Source of the DNA: Clostridiaceae bacterium UBA5444
GTDB taxonomy: Bacteria > Bacillota > Clostridia > Clostridiales > Oxobacteraceae
Assembly (NCBI GenBank): GCA_002426575.1
Contig: DIRE01000064.1
Coordinates: forward strand, 31,907-45,359
Reading direction: 5' to 3'
Length of the DNA: 13,453 nt
Position 1 is the first letter of the stretch. Every line of letters starts with the position of its first letter. Below, piece after piece: positions 6,481 through 13,442 of this stretch. Below the pieces are notes generated by a model that ran no database searches, was not told the DNA's origin, and worked only from the letters and a program-made list of their open reading frames with translations. A program made the translations under genes and the position numbers.

Positions 6481-6930
6481 ATGAGACTTCTTTTTGTATG
6501 TACGGGAAACACATGCAGAAGCAGCATGGCTGAGGCCATTGCAAAAAAGAAAATAAATGAAAATGAAAAATATAAAGATATTATAGTAGAATCAGCAGGC
6601 GTATTTGCATTTAATGGGAGCAGTGCATCTAATGAAGCTATTTATGTTATGCAAAATAGGGGAATAGATTTAAAATGCCATAGGGCAAGGAGTATTACTA
6701 CTGATATTATAAAAAAGGCTGATTTAATACTTACAATGACAGAAAATCATAAGAGGGCAGTGAGTGATATTAGTAAAAGTGCAAATATGAAAACATTTAC
6801 ACTAAAAGAATATGCATCAGGTGAGAAGGGTGATATACTAGATCCATTTGGGCATAATATAAAGGTTTATGAAAGCTGTGCAGATGAACTTGAGATGTAT
6901 ATTGAAAAGGTTCTTGAAAAGATAGCATAA
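6481..6930 (+). CDS. Low-molecular-weight protein arginine phosphatase (YwlE type)
   Basis: A 149-residue member of the low-molecular-weight phosphatase fold. The phosphate-binding loop C7-TGNTC-R13-S holds the nucleophilic cysteine and the phosphate-binding arginine, and the general acid is D121 in DPFG. Threonine at position 11 in the loop is the signature that distinguishes YwlE phosphoarginine phosphatases from tyrosine phosphatases, which usually have isoleucine there; DPFG followed by VYE also matches YwlE. It would reverse arginine phosphorylation of the McsB type. ATG 6481 is preceded by AAAGGTGG at 6464-6471. No terminator is visible before the rpiB promoter. Sua5-YwlE-RpiB neighbours are shared with B. 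subtilis. Confidence 0.9.
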   Translation: MRLLFVCTGNTCRSSMAEAIAKKKINENEKYKDIIVESAGVFAFNGSSASNEAIYVMQNRGIDLKCHRARSITTDIIKKADLILTMTENHKRAVSDISKSANMKTFTLKEYASGEKGDILDPFGHNIKVYESCADELEMYIEKVLEKIA

Positions 6931-6936
6931 ATAAGA

Positions 6937-6965
6937 TTGATATTATTTTATACCTGATGTAAAAT
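6937..6965 (+). promoter_or_regulatory. Promoter of rpiB-upp
   Basis: TTGATA (6937-6942) and TAAAAT (6960-6965) are separated by 17 bases, just after the phosphatase stop codon. The predicted start, near 6972, gives a leader of about 75 nt that contains the A/T hairpin at 6993-7019. Confidence 0.6.
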
Positions 6966-6992
6966 ATTAAAGGCGTTAAGATGCCGAAACGG

Positions 6993-7019
6993 TATTATTA
7001 TAAAGTTATTATAATAATA
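6993..7019 (+). promoter_or_regulatory. A/T-only hairpin in the rpiB leader
   Basis: TATTATTATAA (6993-7003) and TTATAATAATA (7009-7019) form a perfect 11-bp stem with a 5-nt loop (AGTTA). There is no U-tract after it, and the ribosome binding site follows about 15 bases later. A small GGCG/TGCC stem precedes it (about 6972-6985). The composition makes chance formation fairly likely. Confidence 0.3.
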
Positions 7020-7047
7020 ACAATAATAGTAGTAAAGAGGCGAGTTT

Positions 7048-7527
7048 ATGAGTTTAAAAGTAGCTATTGGCAGTGATCATGGCGGCTATGGGCTTAAAGA
7101 GAATGTAATGGAGTACCTTAAAAACAAAGGGATAGAGTATAAGGACTTTGGGTGTTATAGTTGTAGTTCTGTAGACTATCCTGACATAGCACTCCCAGTT
7201 GCTGATGCAATTACATCAGGGGAATTTGACAGAGGTATACTTATATGCGGCACTGGAATAGGAATATCCATTGCAGCCAACAAGGTTCCTGGTATAAGGG
7301 CAGCACTTTGCAGTGATACTTTTAGTGCAAGGATGTGCAGAATGCACAATGATGCAAACATACTAGCAATGGGAGGAAGAGTAGTAGGCCCAGGACTTGC
7401 TCTTGATATAGTAGATGAATTCCTAAAGGGTGAGTTTGAGGGGGGAAGGCATATAAAAAGAGTTGAAAAAATAACAGAAATCGAAGAAAAATTTCAAAAA
7501 GGTAGAGGTGAAAGTTTGAATGAATAA
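7048..7527 (+). CDS. rpiB: Ribose-5-phosphate isomerase B
   Basis: A 159-residue RpiB/LacAB-family isomerase that interconverts ribose 5-phosphate and ribulose 5-phosphate in the pentose phosphate pathway. Family features are GSDHGG (D10, H11 in the active-site loop), the catalytic C67 in CGTGIGISIAANK, and H100 in RMHNDANILAMGGR. The cysteine form of the active site fits RpiB. ATG 7048 has AAAGAGG at 7034-7040. Its last 8 bases overlap upp, suggesting coupled translation. The pairing is logical: ribose 5-phosphate is the precursor of PRPP, the co-substrate of Upp. Confidence 0.95.
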   Translation: MSLKVAIGSDHGGYGLKENVMEYLKNKGIEYKDFGCYSCSSVDYPDIALPVADAITSGEFDRGILICGTGIGISIAANKVPGIRAALCSDTFSARMCRMHNDANILAMGGRVVGPGLALDIVDEFLKGEFEGGRHIKRVEKITEIEEKFQKGRGESLNE

Positions 7528-8149
7528 CGTTACACTAATTGACCATCCACTAATACAACACAAACTAGGTATACTTAGAGATAAGGAAACAGGTTCTAAA
7601 GATTTTAGAGAGCTTGTAGAAGAGATTGCACTGCTTATGTGTTATGAAGTTACAAGGAGCATGCCTTTAGAGGAAATAGATATAGAAACTCCTATATGCA
7701 AAACAAAGGCAAAGTCTTTAGCAGGTAAAAAGGTTGGTATAGTTCCCATACTAAGGGCAGGTCTTGGTATGGTACCTGGAATGTTAAAACTTATTCCAGC
7801 AGCTAAGGTTGGACATATTGGACTATATAGAGATCCCAAGACATTAAAGCCTGTAGAATACTACTGCAAACTACCTTCAGATATTGAAGATAGAGATATA
7901 ATAGTTACAGATCCAATGCTTGCAACAGGAGGATCTTCTAGTGATGCAATAACTCTTTTGAAGAAAAAAGGAGCAAAGAATATAAAGCTTATGTGTCTTG
8001 TAGCAGCTCCAGTAGGACTTGAGTATGTTACAAAACATCACCCAGATGTAGAAATATTTACTGCAGCCATAGATGAAAAGTTAAATGAAGATGGATACAT
8101 AGTACCAGGACTTGGAGATGCAGGAGATAGATTGTTTGGAACCAAATAA
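7520..8149 (+). CDS. upp: Uracil phosphoribosyltransferase
   Basis: A 209-residue enzyme that converts uracil and PRPP to UMP in pyrimidine salvage. The PRPP-binding loop is DPMLATGGS (131-139) and the uracil-binding C-terminus is YIVPGLGDAGDRLFGTK (193-209); PILRAGLGM near residue 75-85 is also typical. The length equals that of B. subtilis Upp (209). ATG 7520 has GAGGTGAA at 7505-7512, seven nt upstream and inside rpiB. A strong terminator follows at 8156-8206. Confidence 0.97.
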   Translation: MNNVTLIDHPLIQHKLGILRDKETGSKDFRELVEEIALLMCYEVTRSMPLEEIDIETPICKTKAKSLAGKKVGIVPILRAGLGMVPGMLKLIPAAKVGHIGLYRDPKTLKPVEYYCKLPSDIEDRDIIVTDPMLATGGSSSDAITLLKKKGAKNIKLMCLVAAPVGLEYVTKHHPDVEIFTAAIDEKLNEDGYIVPGLGDAGDRLFGTK

Positions 8150-8155
8150 TATTAT

Positions 8156-8206
8156 ATAATAAAACAAAAGGCTCTCTAAAAATAGGAGAGCTTTCTGTTT
8201 TATTAT
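8156..8206. terminator. Long nearly symmetrical terminator after upp
   Basis: A perfect 11-bp outer stem, ATAATAAAACA (8156-8166) with TGTTTTATTAT (8196-8206), surrounds an inner stem AAGGCTCTC (8168-8176) with GAGAGCTTT (about 8186-8194). On the + strand the inner GC-rich stem is followed by TTTCTGTTTTATT, suitable for termination. Because the outer arms are A/T-rich and symmetrical it may act in both directions. Confidence 0.75.
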
Positions 8207-8218
8207 GGGAAATTAATG

Positions 8219-8253
8219 TTTTTGTACAAAAATCATGATTTTTCATTTATAAT
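8219..8253 (+). promoter_or_regulatory. Overlapping palindromes and -10 box upstream of the deaminase gene
   Basis: TTTTTGTACAAAAA (8219-8232) is a perfect 14-bp palindrome and AAAAATCATGATTTTT (8228-8243) a perfect 16-bp palindrome; they share the central five A. A perfect TATAAT follows at 8248-8253, and TTGTAC at 8222-8227 could act as a poor -35 with an over-long spacer of 20. The 16-bp palindrome would then lie between the -35 and -10, an ideal operator position. Confidence 0.4.
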
Positions 8254-8276
8254 ATATAAAGTGATGTTTTTCACTA

Positions 8277-8304
8277 ACTATTCACTATTACTTATTAACT
8301 ATGA
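8277..8304. repeat. Degenerate heptamer tandem repeat
   Basis: Four consecutive 7-base units, ACTATTC, ACTATTA, CTTATTA and ACTATGA, run from 8277 to 8304. The consensus ACTATTA is the reverse complement (rotated) of the AGTTAAT unit repeated at the murA stop codon near the right end of the window. It sits in the leader of the deaminase gene, just before the ribosome binding site. Confidence 0.45.
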
Positions 8305-8323
8305 TTTGGGGGCCATTAAAACC

Positions 8324-8812
8324 ATGGAAAGAAGAGATAAAAAAAACTACTATCTTGATATAGCGGAGACCGTTTTAGAAAGAGGTACATGCCTTAGAAG
8401 AAATTATGGCTCAATAATTGTAAAAAATGATGAAATAATATCCACAGGATATTCAGGGGCACCCCGAGGCAGAAAAAACTGTACTGATTTAGGTTTTTGT
8501 AGGAGAGAGAAGTTAAATATTCCAAGGGGAACCCATTATGAAATGTGCAGATCAGTTCATAGTGAGGCTAATAGTATAATAAGCGCTTCAAGAAGGGACA
8601 TGATTGGATCTACTTTATACCTTGTTGGAAGAGATGTTAAAACTGGTGAATATGTAGAAAACGCAAATTCATGCTCCATGTGTAAAAGACTTATTATTAA
8701 TTCGGGTATAAAATGGGTAATAATTAGAGATACAAAGGATAACTATAGAGAAATAGGAGTTGAGGAATGGATTAAAAACGATGATTCACTTTCAGGTGAA
8801 GTTGGGTATTAA
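8324..8812 (+). CDS. Deoxycytidylate (dCMP) deaminase family protein
   Basis: A 162-residue member of the cytidine/deoxycytidylate deaminase superfamily, probably converting dCMP to dUMP for thymidylate synthesis (the role of ComEB-type proteins). The zinc site is H79-S80-E81 (HSE, in place of the more common HAE) with C117 and C120 in SCSMCK; E81 is the proton shuttle. Between the first strand and the zinc motif is a cysteine-rich insertion (C23, C53, C59, H71, C75) reminiscent of the second structural zinc site of phage-type dCMP deaminases. ATG 8324 is chosen with GGGGG at 8308-8312; an in-frame TTG at 8306 and an upstream ATG at 8216 are less likely, since the latter runs through the palindromes. 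The substrate is inferred from family, not proven. Confidence 0.82.
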   Translation: MERRDKKNYYLDIAETVLERGTCLRRNYGSIIVKNDEIISTGYSGAPRGRKNCTDLGFCRREKLNIPRGTHYEMCRSVHSEANSIISASRRDMIGSTLYLVGRDVKTGEYVENANSCSMCKRLIINSGIKWVIIRDTKDNYREIGVEEWIKNDDSLSGEVGY

Positions 8813-8847
8813 AATCAAGTGCAATACCTATAAAGGATGTGTTTAAA

Positions 8848-9900
8848 TTGAGTTTGCATTACAAAATGTTCTTAACTGCTTTGATAATAAGCGCTGCTGC
8901 AACACCTTTGGTAATGAAACTGGCAAAAAAGATAGGGGCAATAGACGTTCCAGAGGATAATAGAAGGGTTCATAAATTTCCTGTTCCTCTTATAGGCGGT
9001 CTTGCCATATATTTATCATTTATAATATCTGTTATTGTATTTATACCAAAGAGCAGCTATGTACTAAATAATCAGGTAATGGGCATAATACTTGGCAGTA
9101 CTTTTATTACTTTAGCAGGGCTTATTGATGATATAAAACCCCTAAGGGCTAGAAATAAGTTTATACTTCAAATAATTGCTGCAACCATACTTATATTCTT
9201 TGATGTTAGAATAGAGTTTTTAACAAACCCATTTAGTAATATAAATAGCATGATAGATATCGGGTGGCTATCAATACCTGCAACACTAATTTGGATTGTT
9301 GGAGTCACTAATGCATTTAACTTCATTGATGGACTTGATGGGCTTGCAGCAGGGGAAGCTGTTATATCGTGTGCAACTTTATTTATAATATCCAAGATGA
9401 ATGGCAGGGAGGCTGCAATGCTTCTAACTGCAGCACTAGCAGGAGGAGCTTTAGGATTTTTGCCTTACAATTTTCATCCAGCCAAAATATTCATGGGTGA
9501 TACTGGATCTCAATTTTTAGGGTTTGTACTTGCAGCAATATCAATTCAAGGTGCAATTAAATCTGCCACTGCAATTGCAGTAGCAGTCCCAGTACTTGCA
9601 TTAGGTCTTCCCATATATGATACGCTTATATCAATGATTAGAAGATACATAAACAATAGGCCTGTATCTGAAGCAGATAAGGGGCATCTGCATCATAGAC
9701 TTCTAGAACTTGGACTAAATCAAAAACAAGCGGTTCTTATAATGTATGCTATAAGCACCTCACTTGGTATTTGTGCAATACTTGCTGCAAAGCTTGGCGG
9801 ATTAATATCCATGTTAATACTTATAATAGTACTTGGACTTGTATTATTTTTTGCAAAAAGACTTGGATTGTTTAGAAAAAGGAAAAATGATGAGGATTAG
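8848..9900 (+). CDS. Undecaprenyl-phosphate GlcNAc-1-phosphate transferase (TagO/WecA family)
   Basis: A roughly 350-residue polytopic membrane enzyme of the MraY/WecA/TagO family, which transfers a sugar-1-phosphate from UDP-GlcNAc to undecaprenyl phosphate to start a wall polymer. Motifs in order: VHKFPVPLIGGLAI near 40, DDIKPL (D94, D95), NAFNFIDGLDGLAAG (155-169, with D161 and D164), FMGDTGSQFLG (D218), and HLHHR (280-284) in a cytoplasmic loop. About ten hydrophobic segments are visible. HLHHR and the absence of MurNAc-pentapeptide features favour the WecA/TagO branch over MraY. The best start is TTG 8848: AAGGATGTG (8833-8841) matches the anti-SD in 8 of 9 bases with ideal spacing; GTG 8839 is too close to it. 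The epimerase gene begins 8 bases after the stop, so they form an operon. Confidence 0.92.
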   Translation: MSLHYKMFLTALIISAAATPLVMKLAKKIGAIDVPEDNRRVHKFPVPLIGGLAIYLSFIISVIVFIPKSSYVLNNQVMGIILGSTFITLAGLIDDIKPLRARNKFILQIIAATILIFFDVRIEFLTNPFSNINSMIDIGWLSIPATLIWIVGVTNAFNFIDGLDGLAAGEAVISCATLFIISKMNGREAAMLLTAALAGGALGFLPYNFHPAKIFMGDTGSQFLGFVLAAISIQGAIKSATAIAVAVPVLALGLPIYDTLISMIRRYINNRPVSEADKGHLHHRLLELGLNQKQAVLIMYAISTSLGICAILAAKLGGLISMLILIIVLGLVLFFAKRLGLFRKRKNDED

Positions 9901-9908
9901 GTGATACT

Positions 9909-11060
9909 ATGGAAAAGATAAAAGTAATGACTATTTTTGGTACACGACCTGAAGCTATAAAGATGGCTCCTTTAATAAAAGCTCTTGAAAAAAATGATGA
10001 TATTATATCTAAGGTATGTGTTACAGCCCAACATAGGCAAATGCTAGATCAGGTTTTAGCGGTTTTTAATATAAAACCTGATTATGATTTAAATATAATG
10101 AAGGAAAGGCAATCACTTTCAGGTATTACATCTTCAGCATTAACGGGGCTTGAAGGCGTAATTAAAGATGAGAAGCCAGACATTGTACTTGTACATGGAG
10201 ATACCACAACAACCTTTGCAGGAAGCTTAGCAGCATTTTATAACAAGGTTAAGGTTGGCCATGTTGAGGCTGGGCTTAGAACTTTTGATAAATACTTTCC
10301 ATACCCAGAAGAGATGAATAGATGCCTTACAAGCAGGATTGCTGATTTGCATTTTGCTCCTACATCTTTAGCAATGAATAATCTATTAAGGGAAGGCATA
10401 GATGAGAGAAATATATTTGTAACAGGAAATACAGTAATAGATGCAATGGCATCAACTGTTGATAAAAATTATACTTTTTCTAATGAAACATTGAGAAATT
10501 TAGACTTTAAAAAAAGAAAGGTAATATTTATAACTGCCCATAGAAGAGAAAATTGGGGAGAACCATTAGAGAATATTTGCAATGGGCTAAAAGAAATTGC
10601 TGAGAAATACCAAGATGTAGAGATAGTATACCTTGTTCATTTAAATCCAGTTGTACAAGATACAGCAAATAGCATACTTGGCGGACTTGACAGGGTTCAT
10701 CTTCTCCCACCTCTTGATATAAAGGAAACTCATAATCTTATGGATAGATGCTACATGGTAATGACGGATTCAGGCGGACTTCAAGAGGAAGCACCTAATC
10801 TTGGTAAACCAGTACTTGTTCTAAGGGATGTAACTGAAAGACCTGAAGCTGTAAAAGCAGGCACGGTAAAGGTAATTGGTACTAATAAAGATAGAATAGT
10901 TAAAGAAGCATCAGCCTTACTTGAGGATAAAAATGAATATGGTTTGATGTCAAAAGCCGTAAACCCATTTGGCGATGGAAAGGCATCCTCTAGAATTGTT
11001 GATGCAATTACCTATTATTTTGGACTAAAAAAGCAAAGACCAAAGCAATTTATAATATAA
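9909..11060 (+). CDS. wecB: UDP-N-acetylglucosamine 2-epimerase (non-hydrolysing)
   Basis: A 383-residue GT-B-fold epimerase that interconverts UDP-GlcNAc and UDP-ManNAc (WecB/MnaA). Landmarks are FGTRPEAIKMAPL (10-22), VHGDTTTTFAG with D98, VEAGLRT with E120, PEEMNR (133-138), AHRRENWG with H211, and DSGGLQEEAPNLGKPVLVLRDVTERPEA, the UDP-binding C-terminal segment. Acidic residues at the three N-terminal motifs and H211 correspond to the known catalytic set. The ribosome binding site AGGTGAT spans the stop codon of the upstream transferase gene. With that gene it supplies lipid-linked GlcNAc and UDP-ManNAc, the two substrates for the teichoic-acid linkage unit; which polymer is made cannot be told here. 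A terminator follows. Confidence 0.96.
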   Translation: MEKIKVMTIFGTRPEAIKMAPLIKALEKNDDIISKVCVTAQHRQMLDQVLAVFNIKPDYDLNIMKERQSLSGITSSALTGLEGVIKDEKPDIVLVHGDTTTTFAGSLAAFYNKVKVGHVEAGLRTFDKYFPYPEEMNRCLTSRIADLHFAPTSLAMNNLLREGIDERNIFVTGNTVIDAMASTVDKNYTFSNETLRNLDFKKRKVIFITAHRRENWGEPLENICNGLKEIAEKYQDVEIVYLVHLNPVVQDTANSILGGLDRVHLLPPLDIKETHNLMDRCYMVMTDSGGLQEEAPNLGKPVLVLRDVTERPEAVKAGTVKVIGTNKDRIVKEASALLEDKNEYGLMSKAVNPFGDGKASSRIVDAITYYFGLKKQRPKQFII

Positions 11061-11074
11061 AAATAAGCTTAATG

Positions 11075-11104
11075 AAAAAAACGATGGATTTCATCGTTTT
11101 TTTT
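11075..11104 (+). terminator. Intrinsic terminator of the wall-polymer operon
   Basis: A run of A followed by ACGATG (11081-11086) pairs with CATCGT and a run of eight T (11097-11104), around the loop GATTT. The stem is about 12 bp counting the A/T pairs, and a second T-run lies a few bases further on. It is the first element in the 304-base stretch without a gene between the epimerase and the YwmB-like gene. Confidence 0.8.
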
Positions 11105-11259
11105 GTTATTTTTTTCAATAAAAAAACTTTTTTCTGTAGCATATAATATGAGAAATATATAGATAATAAATATAAAGAAAATATTAAATGTTGTGCCTTA
11201 AAAACTAAAGTAAAAAATATACCTGTATAAATATAAAAAATGTGTCAATAATTTAAATG

Positions 11260-11326
11260 AAAAATGGGAAATAGGGAATAGAGCTTTTAATCCCCCTTTT
11301 GTAGAGTCTATTCCCGCCCCATTTTT
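11260..11326. promoter_or_regulatory. Large two-part stem-loop in the gap before the YwmB-like gene
   Basis: AAAAATGGG (11260-11268) pairs with CCCATTTTT (11318-11326), and GGGAATAGA (11274-11282) pairs with TCTATTCCC (11307-11315); both arms are perfect 9-bp stems separated by a 5/2 internal loop. The 24-nt apical loop holds CCCCC (11292-11296), which could pair instead with either GGG. Both outer ends carry A/T runs, so it resembles a bidirectional terminator or an attenuator. Between the terminator at 11104 and this element I see only A/T-rich sequence with an isolated TATAAT (11142-11147) lacking a -35. A TAGAAT at 11347-11352 lies too close to the ATG to be convincing as a -10. Confidence 0.6.
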
Positions 11327-11364
11327 AATATTAAAATAATTATTTATAGAATACAGGTGTATAA

Positions 11365-12114
11365 ATGAAAAAGTCTGTTTTATCATTTTTATTAATATTT
11401 ACAAGCCTTATGACAACATCCTATAAAAGGCAGGATAGCTATTATAATTTAGAAAAGGCATTAAATCAAACAGGACTAAATTTATATTGTAAAAACTTTA
11501 TAACATGGGGAAAGCTTAATGAATGTTTAACTGCAGAGGGCGACATTAAAAGTTTAGGGGAAGATATTGCTAATCATATGGGGTTAAATAATTACTTAAG
11601 TGAATCCTCACATACCAAAGACTATAATAAGTTTCTGATAAAATCTAGTACGGCCATGGGGGATATAAATATAACGGTAAAGAATCTATTAAACCAAAGC
11701 CATGGAGAAGACGAAACCATTGTCATTATAGAGGTAATGCAAAGTGGGGACAATTTAAACGGTGATGCTGATGCTTGGAAAAACACTACTATGGAAAATG
11801 CTTTAGAAAGTTTAAAGGTTCATGGGATTGATACTACTACTAGTTATTGCATAGTGGCATATTATGATGGTCATGTTAAAGAGGGTAAGAGGGAAGATAC
11901 TATAACAAAGATACTAAAAAACCTAAATGCCCGTCATATTAGAGATATTGATGTTGATAATCTAAGGAGCTCTTTAGGTTATTCTAATATACTGCCTATG
12001 GATAAAAAAATATTAAATGAAAAAATAAATATAAATGTAGCCTATAGATACAGTAAATATGAAAACAAAAGTCTTTTTTATATTGGAACACCTGTAATAA
12101 ATTTGGAATACTAG
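11365..12114 (+). CDS. YwmB-family (DUF1779) secreted protein
   Basis: A 249-residue protein assigned to the YwmB family mainly by position, directly before murA as in B. subtilis, and by its size and layout: an N-terminal hydrophobic export segment (residues 2-18, after MKK) and a mixed alpha/beta body. The family has a TATA-box-binding-protein-like fold by structure but no established function; it is not expected to bind DNA outside the cell. The body has no recognisable catalytic motif; cysteines occur at C42 and C54, with a third in SYCIVAYYDG. The signal segment lacks a clear Ala-x-Ala cleavage site, so it may stay anchored. ATG 11365 has AGGTG at 11355-11359. A leader hairpin and murA follow within 75 bases, so they may be cotranscribed. 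Confidence 0.75.
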   Translation: MKKSVLSFLLIFTSLMTTSYKRQDSYYNLEKALNQTGLNLYCKNFITWGKLNECLTAEGDIKSLGEDIANHMGLNNYLSESSHTKDYNKFLIKSSTAMGDINITVKNLLNQSHGEDETIVIIEVMQSGDNLNGDADAWKNTTMENALESLKVHGIDTTTSYCIVAYYDGHVKEGKREDTITKILKNLNARHIRDIDVDNLRSSLGYSNILPMDKKILNEKININVAYRYSKYENKSLFYIGTPVINLEY

Positions 12115-12140
12115 CATTTGGCTATACCTAAAGCTAAATG
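12115..12140 (+). promoter_or_regulatory. Hairpin between the YwmB-like gene and murA
   Basis: CATTTGGCT (12115-12123) and AGCTAAATG (12132-12140) form a 9-bp stem with one G-U pair and an 8-nt loop, starting right after the upstream stop codon. A T-run (ATTATTTTTTGC) begins about 8-10 bases later, too far for a standard terminator but compatible with a weak or partial one that sets murA expression. Confidence 0.35.
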
Positions 12141-12188
12141 AGTGGGAATTATTTTTTGCTATTTTACATCTTGATTGGAGGAGACAAA

Positions 12189-13442
12189 ATGTCAAAGTTA
12201 ATAATAGATGGTGGGAGGAGACTTAATGGAACCGTAAGGATTAGTGCAGCGAAAAATTCTATTTTGCCCATTATTGCTGCTTCGCTTTTATCTTCAGATA
12301 TATGTATATTAGAGGATATCTCTCTCTTAGAGGATGTTTACTGTATGGGCGATGTTCTAAAGTCTTTAGGAGCAGATGTTACAATAGACGACAATAAAAT
12401 AGTAATAGACCCAAGGAATATACTCTACTTTGAGCCCCCATACGATTTAGTTAGAAAAATAAGGGCTTCTTTTTTAGTTATGGGCCCCTTGTTAGCCAAA
12501 ATGGGAAAAGTAAAGATATCTCTCCCAGGTGGCTGCAATATAGGAACAAGGCCAATTGACCTTCACCTAAAAGGGTTAAGTGCTCTAGGAGCTAATATAA
12601 ACATTGGCCATGGATATGTAGAGGCAGAGGCTTCTAAACTTCACGGCGCAAAGATATACCTAGACTTTCCTTCTGTAGGTGCTACAGAAAATATTATAAT
12701 GGCATCAACCTTATCTGAGGGAGAAACTATAATAGAAAACTCTGCAGAGGAGCCTGAAATAGTCGATCTGGCTAATTATCTAAACAGCATGGGTGCAAAT
12801 ATTGTGGGTGCAGGTACAGATACAATAAAGATAATGGGGGTTGAAAGTTTAAAAGGAAGCAGCCATTGTTTAATCCCCGACAGGATAGAAGCAGGTACAT
12901 TTATGATAGCCTGTGCCGTAGCCGGTGGGGATGTCAGGATAGAAAACGTAATAATAGAACATGTAAAGCCAGTTATTGCAAAGCTCACTGAAGCAGGAGT
13001 TGAGGTAATAGAGGAACAAAATAGTGTAAGGATTATATCAAAGGAAAGGCCAAAGGCAATAGATATAAAAACACTGCCATACCCAGGATTCCCTACAGAC
13101 CTTCAGGCTCCAATGATGGCACTTTTGAGTATATCAGATGGAACTGGAATAATAACTGAGACAGTATTTGAAAATAGATTTATGCATGTATGTGAACTTA
13201 ATAGAATGGGAGCCAATATAAAGATAGATGGAAGAAGTGCAGTAATAGAAGGAGTATCCAAGCTTACTGGGGCAATGGTCAGGGCAACAGATTTAAGAGC
13301 AGGAGCAGCCCTTGTCATTGCAGGGCTTATTGCAGATGGAAGGACAGAAATTAGTGATGTGTATCATATTGATAGGGGATATGTGGGGATTGAGAGTAAG
13401 TTGAGATCTGTGGGAGCTTTAATAGAGAGAGTTAATAGTTAA
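12189..13442 (+). CDS. murA: UDP-N-acetylglucosamine 1-carboxyvinyltransferase (MurA)
   Basis: A 417-residue cytoplasmic enzyme that transfers enolpyruvate from PEP to UDP-GlcNAc, the first committed step of peptidoglycan synthesis. It shows K22-N23 in SAAKNSILP, the fosfomycin-reactive catalytic C116 in PGGCNIGTRPIDLHL, and D304 in PGFPTDLQAP, all matching the E. coli active site (K22, C115, D305). The cysteine rather than aspartate at 116 predicts fosfomycin sensitivity at the enzyme level. ATG 12189 has GGAGGAG at 12177-12183, five nt before it; an in-frame ATG at 12138 would add 17 residues ahead of the conserved N-terminus and is rejected. The last residues, VNS, and the TAA stop are encoded by a 7-bp tandem repeat. 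The position after the YwmB-like gene matches B. subtilis murAA. Confidence 0.97.
   Translation: MSKLIIDGGRRLNGTVRISAAKNSILPIIAASLLSSDICILEDISLLEDVYCMGDVLKSLGADVTIDDNKIVIDPRNILYFEPPYDLVRKIRASFLVMGPLLAKMGKVKISLPGGCNIGTRPIDLHLKGLSALGANINIGHGYVEAEASKLHGAKIYLDFPSVGATENIIMASTLSEGETIIENSAEEPEIVDLANYLNSMGANIVGAGTDTIKIMGVESLKGSSHCLIPDRIEAGTFMIACAVAGGDVRIENVIIEHVKPVIAKLTEAGVEVIEEQNSVRIISKERPKAIDIKTLPYPGFPTDLQAPMMALLSISDGTGIITETVFENRFMHVCELNRMGANIKIDGRSAVIEGVSKLTGAMVRATDLRAGAALVIAGLIADGRTEISDVYHIDRGYVGIESKLRSVGALIERVNS

Noticed and set aside
8216..8323. N-terminal extension of the deaminase by 36 residues
   Set aside because: It would encode the palindromes, promoter -10 and heptamer repeat; the deaminase fold begins after ATG 8324.
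11198..11386. 62-residue minus-strand open frame in the gap before the YwmB-like gene
   Set aside because: It reads through both arms of the large hairpin and into the 5' end of the neighbouring gene, has low-complexity composition and no family resemblance.
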